Positions 20,426 to 32,362 of a DNA stretch of 64,000 nucleotides are shown one piece after another. The stretch comes from Solea solea. Lineage: Eukaryota > Chordata > Actinopteri > Pleuronectiformes > Soleidae. The stretch covers positions 4,650,041 to 4,714,040 of the forward strand of contig NC_081146.1 of assembly GCF_958295425.1 (NCBI RefSeq). Direction: 5' to 3'. The position numbers were made by a program, and so were the translations under genes. Numbering within the stretch: the stretch's first letter is position 1; each line of letters opens with the position of its first letter. Below the pieces are notes generated by a model, which saw only the letters and a list, made by a program, of their open reading frames with translations, did no database searches and was not told the DNA's origin.

Positions 20426-21860
20426 AGGTTTTAAGTTGCAGTGATAAAGTCACAGCATATCAACTTCCCTTGATTTGTAACCAGCAGACTACATATTCAT
20501 GTATTTGCAATGGTCTCAGTTCATTGTTAAAGTAAATACCATGATGTACTGATGTGGCAAACCGTTCTCAAGCTGAGAGCACTAACACCAAGTTCACTTT
20601 GGTGGTAAAAGAGGATTTCCACTAGAGTTCCACTAGAGCAGAGGTAGCTCCCACACTGGCCACCTCTGCATTGATAGTGCCCTCAAGCTCCAGTAGCAGC
20701 TCATTGTGGCCTGAACACATTAAAGTGAAACCCCTAAGGCACCAAGACCTCTGACCTTTCACTAGGACTGGGCCCTCTGACACCTGTGTGGCCAGAGGAA
20801 ACAGAGGTGAAAGCGGAGGTGGAGCAGGCTTGACCTCTCATTCTGCCTCTCACTGATGTGTCCGGCTGCAACGGAGGTCATGGTTTTCACCTCTAAGCAA
20901 GAGAGAGCTTATTGAGAGCTGTTGACCCCTGCGACAGGCCACTTGATCCTGCTTACCCTTGGGCTTGGCAAGCTCTGCTTGGTCCAGGACCCTGTGGTTG
21001 TAGCTCACCCGCCTCTCCTCCACAAGCTCCGAGTAAGGAACGGTCAGGGCTGAACAAACGAGGTCAGGGCAGCAGTGCTGGGAGATTTATGTCCCTCTGA
21101 AGCTCAACTCGCCTTCTGGCTCCTACACTAAGCTGAAAGCTATGGATTGTATGCTGCTGATGAATGATGAATTTGTACAGCCCTGTCATGTTCTTTTAGC
21201 TGTTGCTGCCATGGTATTGGCATTATTGCAATGAAAAGGCTAAACTCTGAAATGGATAGGAAATGACCTTGTCAGCTGCCATGTATGATGAACATTGAGA
21301 TATCACTTTTTTTTTGTTTTCTGCAGCCGACTGAGATATCTCATGTGGCTCTACAAAGAGTTACCTGCAGGATAAACAAGCCACGAGAGAGCTTGGCTCA
21401 GGATGTTAAAAATATAAAAGTTTCATGATGTTAGAGCTCCAGGCTTCTGATGTAGCCCCAGAAAGAGTCAACGGTGAGAACCGGGTGAAAAACAACTACT
21501 TCTGTCAGAATGTTTTCCCTCTCAGTAGCAAGGACAATGACCTCACACCGCTGATCACGCTCCACGGGCAATAAGGTAACAATAAGTCAGCCTGCAACTC
21601 TAAACCTACTAATTTTCCCTCATTCTTCCTTGAGCCCCATAAAATATAAATAAATAAGTGAAGAACACACATATCAATCTATCTCCCTCTTCCTCTGCAC
21701 AGCCCTCTTTTAAAGTGGTGCTGTGGGCTTTTACCCAAATGGCGCCAGGGCCACCAGTATCATTTATAACGGGACGGCAGCGCTAATGCAGCGCTTGGTT
21801 CAGCCAGGATGTTTTATTCATGCTGTTTTATTATTAGGGCCCCACTTAAAAAGGTGAGGC
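20426..21860. other. Unique DNA, no gene seen
   Basis: Mixed composition. No splice-flanked exon, RNA gene or named repeat. The segment 20600-21110 is comparatively GC-rich, but its frames are below 65 codons. Confidence 0.55.
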
Positions 21861-21939
21861 GCTCTCCTCTCTCCTCTCCTCTCCTCCTCTCTCCTCTCCT
21901 CTCTCCTCTCCTCTCCTCTCCTCTCCTCTCCTCTCCTCT
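21861..21939. repeat. (CTCCT)n-type pyrimidine array
   Basis: Nearly pure C/T on the plus strand built of CTCCT and CTCTCCT units, a polypurine-polypyrimidine mirror-like tract. Confidence 0.95.
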
Positions 21940-23310
21940 GGCCGCCTCTTGGCGGGGCTGACGGAGGCGCGAGCTTTATCTATCACCCTGACAAGAGCGT
22001 CTTCCCTGGGAAGTCTTTCAGAAAACTTCAAACAGCCTCACTATTGATTTCTCCCCCTCTCCACCTGGGCACAGCATACATCTTCCCCCCCACCCTGCAG
22101 AGGGGAGGAGAAGGGTGGGGAGAGGTGGGAGAGTGGAAGAGGGGAGGGAAGTGAGGAACAAAAAAAGAATGGAAAGTAAGAGAGACTCAGAGAGATAAAA
22201 GTAAAAGAGATGAAGCCTGGCCACTGCATATAAATATGGGTGACCTCACTCTGCTTCATTGCTTCAGTTCTTGTTGGCTTCAGAAAGCACAGTGATTACA
22301 GTATCCACAGTACGTTCATTATGCATCCAAACAGCACTTTGTGATACATGGTTGATTCAAACAGAAACACCATATGCACACTGCACATCCTGTGCCAAGT
22401 GACTGTGTGGCTTTCATAAAAGTCGCCTGGATTCCATTGAAATGCATCGCCAACAATGACTGAATTCTGTCAAAGGAAATGTGCATTTGTCATTTATCTG
22501 TTTCCATCCAATACAGGAGTTAGCTGAACGAGATAAGCAGTCCACGGCACAGCATTTCAAGTTTAGGTCACCAAAGAAGAAGGACAAGACACCGCAACTT
22601 AATGATGTGAATAAACAGCACCCGGCAAGATAAAAACATCCCACTGTAGCCCTACGACTCCACTTATGTGTGCTTGGAATACTTCTGCTGACAGGCCTGA
22701 CTGTGAGCTGTTGAAAACCATTAAGAAACGTCTCATCCTGTTTGTGACCATTATCTGCGAGCAGTGAAACTCAGTGACTTTTCAGCCAAGTGATTTCTAC
22801 GAGTCAATCTTTAGTCACTGTGTCTGTTAGCATTGCCCTTGTTTATATTTACCTTTTATTAATAATATGGCAACGTTTCCACCCACTTAACGTTCCAGTG
22901 TGTAACTCCTGTTGCTGAAAAAACACTGCTAGTGTCACTAATACCTCCATTATTTTTTCTTCATTTAATTTTCCATGTTTCCAATCTGTTAGTGTAAATT
23001 ACAAATGTGCATAAAGACAGGCTGATGTGAAACGAGAGAACCGTTCTCTTTCATTTTAGGTGAAAAATAAAGAGTTTGCAATAAAGTTTCAAGTAATAAT
23101 ACAACAACATTTGCCCCTTTGTACTTTTCTTAAGCCACTTCCTAATAATAAAAGAGGCAGGAAGAGGAAACTAGAGCATATACTCTGCAGTACTATATAG
23201 TAATAAAGACAACGCCTTATGTCTGTGCAGGCTCTCATCTCTACTCCAGCTTTATATTTACATTTCAAGAGCCAATACAAAAATGAAAGGTGCAAATACA
23301 CGTTTGATTA
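21940..23310. other. Unique DNA, no gene seen
   Basis: G/A-rich at 22095-22210. At 22890-22905, GTTCCAGTGTGTAA matches the reverse complement of the end of the repeat at 46.6-46.7 kb, suggesting a heavily decayed copy, but the rest does not align by eye. Confidence 0.5.
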
Positions 23311-23480
23311 TTGACTGTAATCAGAGTCTCTCTCAGAGTGGAAACTGACACCACGGCGTCTGTGATTGGAGACGGTTTGATGATGAGATTTATTACCCGG
23401 CCAGAGGAGAAGGCTCAATGATACCAGACGCAGATATGATTTAATGAGTTGTTAATGATTTGTCCTCAGAGGGTTAATGG
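23311..23480. promoter_or_regulatory. Candidate conserved non-coding block
   Basis: Repeat-free, with GATTTAATGAGTTGTTAATG near 23437 and a preceding CpG-containing segment (CCACGGCGTCTGTGATTGG). Tentative on composition alone. Confidence 0.2.
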
Positions 23481-24736
23481 GACACAGTGGGCCTATGAAC
23501 TGTATTTTAAGATTGTTTTAAAGCTCTACAATCACTCAAAGGGGTGAACGTGCATTAAATGAAAGGCGTGAGCTGATAAACAAGTAATAAAGTAGTGTTT
23601 TACAGCTATAATAATATTTATTTACTTAACTATATTAATGCTTCAGTTATTTAACTTGAATGTTAAGGGTCTCCATCTGTGCACGTTCTGCTGATGTTTT
23701 GTCGGTGGTGTGAATCTTCAGCTCGGTTGTAAAGACCCCCTGGCTCTCTAACACACTCTGAAATCAATAGCACAAGGCCCCATAGGAGAAGCAGGGAGGA
23801 AGCCATTGATTGACACGTTACTCTCATGTCAAACAGTAGAACATGGCGTGGCAGCAACCACCTGCAGTCTGCTCCACCTGCCTCTCTCACCGCTGTGCCA
23901 GTCTTCACTAGATAAATGTTGCATTTCTTTTAAAAGGATAGACAAAAGAAGACTGAGTGGTTGCTGTGTGTGTGTGTGTGTGTGTGTTGCATTTCTTTTC
24001 TAGAGCTGTCAGAAATTGAATTGTTCAGTTTCACTTCACGTCCTTATCAGCGATGTTGAACGTCACGCAGACAAACGTCTTTATCGCTTCAAAGTATTTC
24101 TGGATCCCTTAAGGAGCGATCTAGGCAGGGCTGTTCTGCTGCCAGAGGTGGGGGCAAAGATAAATGACTTACTCTGGGGTTTTTTGTTGTGTTAGCTATG
24201 ACATCCCTCACCACTTTCTAACCCATGATGTTGAATAGCCTCTGGCCATCTCACATCGACCTAGGCGGCTTGTTTTCCTCTGCAGCAGGGCTCACGTTTC
24301 TTTTTCTTTTCTTTTTTTTAATTCAACAGATTCTCGTTTGCACTTTGGTTCGAGAGTGAGGAAGTGCACCTGAGTGTTTACCCATGCTGCGATGTTTGCT
24401 GTGTCTGGTACTGGGTGCACCGAACGGAGCATAAATTAGCGCCCTCTACAACGGTTCCCTCAAGCAGCCTCCTGGTGCGCAACATCAATATGGAGCGAGA
24501 AGCAAGCTGTGAGCGTGTGCTGTCAGAGGCCAAATGGTTGGGAGGAGATGTCACTATTCAGCAGATGCTAGACAATGCACCAGCATCACCAACTCTCACA
24601 CATATTCACTGAGGGAGACTTCCAGAAAGGGACACATATGCATCTGTACGCACAAAAACCTACACACAAACACATACAATTACATTTGCTGGCATAACTG
24701 GGTACATATACATAAACAGTCACACAATAGTGAATT

Positions 24737-24739
<3 letters not shown>
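23481..24739. other. Unique DNA, no gene seen
   Basis: Includes a (TG)n array at 23964-23988. A TAGAGCTGTCAGAA string at 24002 resembles a hAT-type terminus but has no partner. Confidence 0.55.
23964..23988. repeat. (TG)n microsatellite
   Basis: About 12 TG units. Confidence 0.96.

Positions 24740-24771
<32 letters not shown>
24740..24771. repeat. (TA)n microsatellite
   Basis: About 15 uninterrupted TA units. Confidence 0.97.
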
Positions 24772-25984
24772 TGTGCAAACATATGCATATATATAGACTT
24801 CTACTTTTCACTTTTATGTGATATCCTTTCAGGCACAAAATAATGATTTGAAATGGCAGTTTGGATGCATCATATGAACAACAGTCCACTGAAAGACAAA
24901 AAACAAACAGGCCCAAATGAATATTTTAGTATCAGTGAAATATTCATGAGTTATTGTCAGGCTAAGACCTCTTATCAGCCATTTGTGTTGCATTTATGTC
25001 AGTCTGAGTGTGGTAGGTGAGCAAGAAGAGGGGGCAACCGAGTGTCTAATATGTCCCACAAATGTGATGAACACTGTAGCAGACGATGAAGATGACTCCC
25101 GAGCATTCATTAGCAGCACTCCAAGACATGAGAAAGACAGAAGGTGCAGGGGGGGATGATAGGGCAGCTGTGTCTGTCCACAAACACAAACACACGTTCA
25201 CACTCATTCCCTCTCTTGTTCAACCCTGCTCTGTGAAATCATAGGAGAGACGACTGTGGGAAAAGGCAGCATGAGCTCCTGACTGTGAGCTGCCAATCTG
25301 ACATGTGAATGGATGATTACTCCGACGGTCGTGACAGCGACGAGCCACAAATCGAGAAATTCTGCCTTTCTCTGTTTGGATAAGAGACGGAGGGAGAATT
25401 AGGAAAGCATCAATTCAAAAAAGGGTGTTGAAAGATTAACGTTTAAAGTACAGGTTATATTTTCAGTAACAGGGTGATGGACAGGGTTGTAAAAATTCCG
25501 GGGAATTGGGAAGATTTGGAATCACTGAATGTGGGATTTTCCCAATCCTGCGATCCACAGTGCCACAGCTCTTCAATGCGCTTTCAGCACCCGGATAGTG
25601 AGAGGCGTTGAGTACGGAGTCAAGGTCTGAGATGATGCTCAAATGCTCCGAGGAGAATCTTTTTTGATAGATATAGTTGTCTACATGATTAACTCTCTGC
25701 ATCTACACCTGCGTCAGAATATCTGTCAACGATGGAGAATCTTCAGTTAACGCAAGCGCAGGGTCTACGCCAGCTTAAGGCTATGATATCTGCGCACGTT
25801 TGCCACTTTTTATCAAAAATAAACAGCGTTTTCTGGCTGAAGTTTATAAAAGCCCACTCTACATAACAAAGCCCATCGAGAAAAGCAGCCATTTACAATC
25901 ATGGCACTTAAGTTGTTAATCCCTTCAACAGTTAGTTATTTTGTGACTTCTGTGTTCAAACTACTTTGTTAGGGTATAACTATT

Positions 25985-25985
<1 letters not shown>
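24772..25985. other. Unique DNA, no gene seen
   Basis: The stretch 25480-25800 is CpG-richer than its surroundings and carries a minus-strand open frame of 79 codons. I recognise no domain in it. Confidence 0.5.

Positions 25986-26034
<49 letters not shown>
25986..26034. repeat. (CA)n microsatellite
   Basis: About 24 uninterrupted CA units. Confidence 0.98.
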
Positions 26035-26036
<2 letters not shown>

Positions 26037-26559
26037 ACCAAGAAACAAGCAGCAGAAGACCAACAGCCTTTGTGTCCCTGAGCTAAAAATAGCTAATAAT
26101 GAGCTAATACTTTGGTGCAGGAGGGTAAATGTTTTACAAACTTCAGTTTACGGTTACAAAAGGATGTCTAACCGTAACAGAAAGCAGCAAACATTATATT
26201 CTTACGTGATTGTTGACCTAAACAGGCGTACGTTGTGTTCAGTGAGCCTTTTGTTAAGTGGCTAAAAACTCTGGTTGAAGTTAGTATATCATAAAGTGTC
26301 AATTGTTCTTACAAAAAACCCTCAACTATCCATTTAATATATAATACAAAAATCTGAAGTAAAGACTACTCAGTATCGTATAAATAATTAAAATCTGACG
26401 TGATTGTAGTGTATTTGACAGGAAGTGGATAAATGTGCATCACATAAAGTGAGAAAGAACACGAGCAGTGGTTGCACTATCATGCCTAACAGTGCTGGAG
26501 TCTTTCCTCTCCAGACTGAGTGAGCTCCACAGTATGAGGTAAACACTTGCTGTCATCTT
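26035..26559. other. AT-rich unique DNA, no gene seen
   Basis: No recognised signature. Confidence 0.6.
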
Positions 26560-26729
26560 GAAAATCAATTCTCCCTCTCTTCCTTTAAGTGGTCAATATT
26601 TTTTGCTTCTCGCTGTGAGCCCCACCATGGCCCTTTTAATTCAATGGGCCAATTAGAGATACCGTCATGTCTAATTCTGCCGGCAGGGAAGCTTGTTTGT
26701 GTTGTTACCTCATCCTCGGTGAGAGAGAG

Positions 26730-26754
26730 CGGGGAGGGGAGGGGAGGGGTGAGG
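26730..26754 (+). repeat. (GGGGA)n, G-quadruplex-capable
   Basis: Four GGGG tracts separated by A, followed by TGAGGG: fits the G3+N1-7 quadruplex pattern on the plus strand. Confidence 0.9.
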
Positions 26755-27311
26755 GAGTGAATGGCATACTCTGTCCAGTTTAACCCTGGCTCTCGTAGCC
26801 CCCCTTCCTCCCACCTTCTTTCTTTCTGTTTTTCCCGGAGTCAAGGACGAAACCAATTGATGTGAAACTTTCAAAAATGAATTTTGGCCACATGTGTCAC
26901 TTACGGAGCGGGAAGCAGCAGTGGCTGGGGCCAGGCCACCGCCACTCCGCCGAGATCATTTGTTACTCAGCCCTGATTGGCCCTGACAAAACAATACCCT
27001 AAAAACTCACCAAAGTAAATTATGGTCCCGGTAAATGGCCAGCGAGGGCGGGGTGGAGAGGAAGGAAGGAAGCGGCCGTCGGTCAGGACGGGCCCTCGAG
27101 CTGCCTTGGCTCTCTGCCAGACGCAAAACAAAGTAATGCGCTTTTGATATTAATAACGGAGATGATATTGATCTGTGCTGGGGCCAGAGCCACTCTGCCT
27201 CCCTTCAGGGAAGGCCGCTGTCGAGAAGGAGAAGGAGGGAGGAAGGTAACGACCAGGCGGGGTGCTTGTTGAAGAACCAATACCCCACTCCCAGCTCTCT
27301 GCCTCTTATCC

Positions 27312-27342
27312 ACCTCCTCCTCCTCCTCCTCCTCCTCCTCCT
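27312..27342. repeat. (CTC)n microsatellite
   Basis: About ten CTC units; on the minus strand these read as poly-Glu, which explains the short open frame there. Confidence 0.96.
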
Positions 27343-27613
27343 TGCTGAAAGCCACTTTTCCTGAGGGTCCATTTCATTTGAGTGTCTTTAATTATGTGAA
27401 ATGGATTCCATGGGAAAGAGAGAAATGGTGGTGGTGGTGGGCTCTGACAGAGGAAGAGTAAAAAGCGAGGGAGCAAGGTAAAGGGGTGGTTGGAGGCTGC
27501 GTGCGCTCCCATTTTCTCTGTCAGATTCACAATTCTGTCAGCGGCTGTGTCCGTTTCATCCGCTTCATTTTTTGTTGGGATGGATTTTCTTTCTGTGTGC
27601 TCAATATATTCAC

Positions 27614-27623
27614 TTGTGTGTGA

Positions 27624-27689
<66 letters not shown>
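27614..27689. repeat. Long (TG)n microsatellite
   Basis: Longest TG array in the window, essentially pure from about 27627 to 27689. Confidence 0.98.
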
Positions 27690-27691
<2 letters not shown>

Positions 27692-28040
27692 TGCGCTTTC
27701 AGGACAAATGCTGTAAGAGTGTGGAAGAAGCACAAAGTGAGGAAAAGAGGGGGGACTGAGCATAAAAATAGAAAATGGGCAACACAGTTAGGCGAAGCCA
27801 GAGTAGTTTAAGAAATTTGGGCGAGCAGAATGGAAGGTCAATGAATTCTCCAAATGACGGTGGACATTTTTTGGGGAGATAATGAACGAGGGAGGCTCTT
27901 TTCTCACTTAGCATCCTAAGCTGAAATGTCCTTGTGTAACCTATACTCAAACTAATACTGAACTGTAGTTGCACTTCTTAATATGTGTGTGTGTGTGTGT
28001 CATGATCCACAAGACGAGCACAAACACAGCAAAGGAATGC
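27690..28040. other. Unique DNA, no gene seen
   Basis: Contains a short (TG)n at 27983-28000 just before the terminal-repeat element. Confidence 0.6.
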
Positions 28041-28360
28041 GGCTACATCCATTCTAGTCCATCTTTATCTAAATGAATCCATAAATTCCGTATACACCCA
28101 AATATTTTTAGAGCCCCAACATGGAGACATTTAAAACCTCTGCCGACGTCCAATGTCGTCTGAAAACTCTGGCGCTGCCTTTTGTTACGGACGGGCAGAA
28201 ACCGAGACCTTTGGAAGCGATCACACACTTAGTTGAATGGAAAGCTCCATTAACACTTACTGTCTGTTTCACCTCGTCTGACAAAAAGAGATCCTTGATG
28301 CTCCTTTTCACCAACGCTGTGTCTCCATTGAAATGAAAACACAGTCATCTGAACGTAGCC
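28041..28360. mobile_element. Probable nonautonomous terminal-repeat element (320 bp)
   Basis: The left end GGCTACATCC and right end GAACGTAGCC are inverted repeats over about 8 of 10 bases. The interior includes TGGAGACATTTAAAA, TCTGAAAACTCTGGCGCTGC and GGACGGGCAGAAACCGAGA. It has the look of a teleost interspersed repeat I have seen before, but I cannot name its family. No target duplication is evident and no transposase is encoded; opposing short frames of 61-71 codons are incidental. Confidence 0.55.
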
Positions 28361-29409
28361 TAAAACCACATGATGGCTCATTTGGTTGCTTCATTTCTGC
28401 GTCTTATCCCACAAAGTGTTTACCTTTAATATGCTGAATATAAATTACTCTGCTACCTTTTTGGCCATCGTGTCGTGCACAGGATGCAAAAGTTGGTTCT
28501 AGATAAATAAAACCCACACTAGTGTTGTTCTCTGTGAGAGTGACAGATAAAAAGGGAGAATAAAACAAAGGTTAAAAAAGAGGAGAAAGCTCCTCTGGGT
28601 TACTGTACAGCATGCTGTCGTTCAACATGGGAGCAATGTAAACAAATGAGGCAGTGCATTAAATAATTAGTGGGTCCACACTAAGAGCTTTGACTGTGTT
28701 GTTGGGAGCAGGGGAAAGCTCAAGCACTAACGCACTGAAGTCATAAATTCCCTCCAAACACACACACAATAAATACAGTGTGGCCATGCAGTGCTGTAGG
28801 CTGGTCTAATTTTTTAATGGCATTTTTAATTTTTTTTTCATCATCTTTGTTGTTTGTGTTTTCTGTCTCTTATGACAGCCATCAGTAATGTCAGGTTTTG
28901 AAGTGCCATTTTCTGTGTTAGAGGAATTCTCCTAACAGGAAGAGAAAGAACACACACACACACACACACACCAAATAAAAAGAAGACTGTGCCATGATGG
29001 CACATTGTATCTTCTTCTCGTAACAGGACCCCCAGTAAGAAGTGGTCGGACAGCGTTTATCTAGTTAATTTATATCACCTTCACTGAAGTGATATTTTTT
29101 TTTAACACAACCTGAGAACTGACACCGCCTGAGGTGCTTTTTCACAAAGTGCAATAACAGTGACACTGTAAGAGCAGCCTTTTGCCTCCGTGCCATCTCA
29201 TAAAAGACATGAAGCCTTGTGCAATATTATGGGCTGTGAGAAAGAAAGACAGACGTGTGGAAGTTTTAAGTATAAATAAATGTCTGCTACATTCAGACCA
29301 TTGTCAAATGAGTTCACACAGAGCCGATTAAGCAGCTCCACACAGACTCTGTGCTTCTCAGTATAGTCCTGTTTGGATTCCTGTGTCGCCGGGCAACATT
29401 CCTTCACTG
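28361..29409. other. Unique DNA, no gene seen
   Basis: Includes a (CA)n array at 28950-28972. No other recognised element. Confidence 0.6.
28950..28972. repeat. (CA)n microsatellite
   Basis: About 11 CA units. Confidence 0.96.
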
Positions 29410-29683
29410 CACACAGGAAGTCATTCATCGTATGTCAAGACAGACAGAGGCAACAGACGGCTGTAAATGATTGCAACCTGAAAACACAAAGAATCACCTG
29501 GTAGTCCAGCAGTTTGATGAGGTAAACACTTCTTGACCCCGCCCGCCCCTGCACTGCTGCTGTATACACACAAATGCTCCCTCAGTCACGTCTAATGCTT
29601 GACAGATGAAGCACACACACATAACATTACACTGTTTCTGTTCATCTACACACAGGCAGAATAACAACGTCATCGACTAAAAT
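29410..29683 (+). repeat. Non-coding interspersed repeat, CAGCAGTTTGA family, copy 2
   Basis: Partner of 11302-11595 in the same orientation. It shares CACACAGGAAGT, CCAGCAGTTTGAT, a CTTCTTGACCCCGCCCGCC block, CTGTATACACACAAA, CTCCCTCAGTCA, TTTCTGTTCA and GGCAGAATAA in order. CpGs persist in the middle block. Two copies about 18 kb apart indicate a dispersed family. Confidence 0.7.
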
Positions 29684-30018
29684 CATTATGCACTGCAGCT
29701 ATAAAAAAAAACAAGAAGGGATGTTTTTGTTTTTTTGTTTTGTTTTGTTTTTTTTAAAGGAAGGTAAAATGAATACATGAGGTCAGAAATAACACTGAGA
29801 CACAAATGGGTTGGAGAGATGGAAGGAGTGACTGACCAGCCGAGTGATTTAACAAGACATATCCAGGTACATGCAGTGAGACTGAGCAGAATTTGCATCT
29901 CGCATCATCCTAGATGGTGCCTGAGCATTATTTACATTGGCTGGTGGTTTTCCCATAGGAGTCCACTAGCAAACCAGAGAGCAAACCTCCCCCTCACTCC
30001 TTTCTCTCCCTCTATTTC

Positions 30019-30043
30019 TGTGTGTGTGTGTGTGTGTGTGTGT
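30019..30043. repeat. (TG)n microsatellite
   Basis: About 12 TG units. Confidence 0.96.
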
Positions 30044-30669
30044 ATCACTCTCCCCTGCTCCGTCTGTTGTCACAGGGACAGAGGTGAGTCCTGACAAGCC
30101 AGGGCCAAGTATTTGCATATAAAGAGCCTGTGCTCTTTCCTCTTTTTTCCATGTCCTTCCCTTCTTTCACCCACAACTAATGATACACAAGCATGACATA
30201 CCTGCCAGGTTAAAAGCCATCGGTCTTGAGCCAAGCTGCTGCCCACTGTGTCACATTTGCCTGTGATTCAAGTCCAGATCCCAGGTGAGCAGACATGGGT
30301 GCACAGTACATGTATTTTAAGACACTGGATTCATGTACGTCCACGAAGAGGCAGAAAAAGACAAATGTTTTGTGTTTTATTTTTCCAGTTCATTGAGAAC
30401 TTATTACTTCCTTCGAAAAGTAAGTGGAAAGTGTGATAAATAATCGGGCACATTGTTAAACACACTGAAAACAACTCAAAGGTGCAAATTTCCTTATTCT
30501 TATATTTGCTCACAGGTGATGTCGACTCTCAACCTGTTAACCACCTTGCAGCATTTTGAAACAGTCACATGAAACTTCACACAAACACACCTTTCATTGA
30601 TTTGTTTGTGCTGTGTGCCATCTCAGTTTGCTCACAAATGAATACATTAGTAACCGACTGTTGGCGAGC

Positions 30670-30690
30670 CACACACACACACACACACAC
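30670..30690. repeat. (CA)n microsatellite
   Basis: About 10 CA units. Confidence 0.96.
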
Positions 30691-31900
30691 CGGTGTATGA
30701 ACAGTAACAGTGCAACAACCACTGGAAATGAATGTTGTGTAGGTGAATAAAACCGGGTGTAAATTTCAATGGAAATGTCCAAATGTCAAACTTCAGCTTC
30801 AATGCAATATTAACATCGCAAACTTTTTTTTTCCCTATCTTGCATCCATAAATACTGCATTTTGATTAAGTTGCCAACAGCCGTTTCCTGAGGCTAGTTA
30901 GAGAATAGAAGTTATAAGCTAAAATGTGATGTACAGTTTGATTAGGGATCGCATTACTATTTAATATAAGAGAGAAAAAAATAACACATTTCTTTTTAAT
31001 CACCACAAACAGTGGTAATGTGCATGTAGAGTGTGTATCTTATGCGAGATTCATATTTTTGATTTTCCCTTTGGATGAGCTGTTTAAAGGTTAATCACAC
31101 TGATTTCCGGCATCTTCAGACCATATGGAACAGCCAGAGCATCAACACACTCAGCATATACAGCACAGCGGGGGGGCCAACCATCCACAGTGGCTTCCTC
31201 TTTGTCTAGATGGATATGTCTGATATTTGAACCTGTGATTTTGTTGATATTTCTGTGACATACAAATGGAGAGTGGTGGTGCGGTGTAAAGTAAGACTAA
31301 GGAAGTGACTGCTCACTAGATATGTTCTCCTTTTCAAACCCGTCTCTGTAGTTGTGTGTAAAATCCTCAAGGATGAGCAATTTCTCAACTGCACTCAGAC
31401 CAGCCAACCATGCCACGGTTAAAGTCACGTAAATTGTTTTTCTTTCCCTTTCTGATGCTCAGTTTGACCTCCAGCAGGTTCTCTTAATCACGAGTCCACG
31501 TCTAAATGCACTCAGTTGCTGCTGTTTAATTGGCTGATTAGATATTTGCATTACGACACAGTTTAACAGGAGTACCTGCATGTGTGTGTGCGTGCGTGCA
31601 TGAGCTATTTAATTACCTCTCTGATGACATCCAACCCATCCAAAATCCCCTTCAACATGTGCTCATCCATTTGTCACCTTCCCTTAAGCCCATACATGTC
31701 AGCAAATACAGGATGTCTGTATGCACCTTCTATTTTTTCATTAGGCCAAAGCACAAACTAACAGTGAAAAATCAAGCAGGTGTGAGCATTAGAGGATGCA
31801 CTCCCTCTCCTGCTGCTATATTAAATATGGAGTCAGAAATGAGCTGGAAGGTGTCTGTAAATGCTAAATAATGGAGAGGCTGCATTCGTCTGGGTCAAAG

Positions 31901-31928
31901 CTCTCTCTCTCTCTCCCCCTCTCCCTCT
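31901..31928. repeat. (CT)n pyrimidine array
   Basis: CT units running into CCCCCTCTCCCT. Confidence 0.92.
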
Positions 31929-32101
31929 GTCTTCTCTCTGATACATTATTAAATGAGGATGCACTTCCCCATCGCAGCGGGAGAGAACAAGGGGCAGGGG
32001 GGCACCCTGTCTTCTCCACAGGAATTGGGGGGGGTGGAGGAGAAAGAGTGGGGCTGGTGAGGGATAGGTGCACATATGTGTGTAGAAAGGATAAGGAAGG
32101 A

Positions 32102-32125
32102 GACACACACACACACACACACACA
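32102..32125. repeat. (CA)n microsatellite
   Basis: About 11 CA units. Confidence 0.95.
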
Positions 32126-32362
32126 GAGACTGAGTCGACTCGCATATGTACCTTGAGCACATTTGTACTAATGACGCTCCGTGCCTAATGCACTTTATTG
32201 AGGACAGGGCTGGATATTCATTTGGAGGGAGAGACGGGGAGGTGAGTGGGGCGGCGTCGGGACGGCGTCGGGACGAAGTGTTCTGCCAGGCAGCTTACTG
32301 TCCGCCCGCTTTAGCCGGCCGATTTTTCAGCACCGCGCTTGGCCGGCACTTGCTGGGACATT

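Larger units (their letters stand above)
26560..27480. promoter_or_regulatory. Candidate cluster of conserved non-coding elements
   Basis: This is the most enhancer-like part of the window by composition. Repeat-free segments hold CCAATTAGAG (26648-26657), CCAATTGATG (26852-26861), a palindromic E-box CACATGTG (26889-26896), an ATTGG CCAAT-box core near 26976, and the SOX-like ACAAAACAAT (26986-26995). GC-balanced DNA with several CpGs surrounds them. A (CTC)n array and a G-tract repeat interrupt it. No coding frame. The motifs are seen; regulatory function is inferred. Confidence 0.35.
29684..31859. other. Unique DNA with microsatellites, no gene seen
   Basis: Contains a T-rich run at 29725-29757 and TG/CA arrays listed separately. 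Open frames up to 105 codons (29777-30094) end in a TG array and show no motif. Confidence 0.6.
31860..32359. promoter_or_regulatory. Candidate regulatory block with small CpG-rich patch
   Basis: From 32160 to 32359 the sequence is repeat-poor and CpG-rich for this window. It contains CGGCGTCGGGA twice in tandem (32252-32262, 32263-32273), AGCCGGCCGATTTTTCAGC and CCGCGCTTGGCCGGC. It precedes the first copy of a local duplication. No TATA-plus-ATG arrangement or exon can be supported, so promoter identity is not claimed. A (CT)n at 31901-31928 and a (CA)n at 32102-32125 interrupt the block. Confidence 0.3.

Noticed and set aside
20600..21110. GC-richer segment as possible exon cluster
   Set aside because: Frames are short and interrupted, with no recognisable protein sequence.
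32221..32359. CpG-rich patch as a CpG-island promoter
   Set aside because: Only about 140 bp long and no exon, start codon context or splice donor can be supported downstream.
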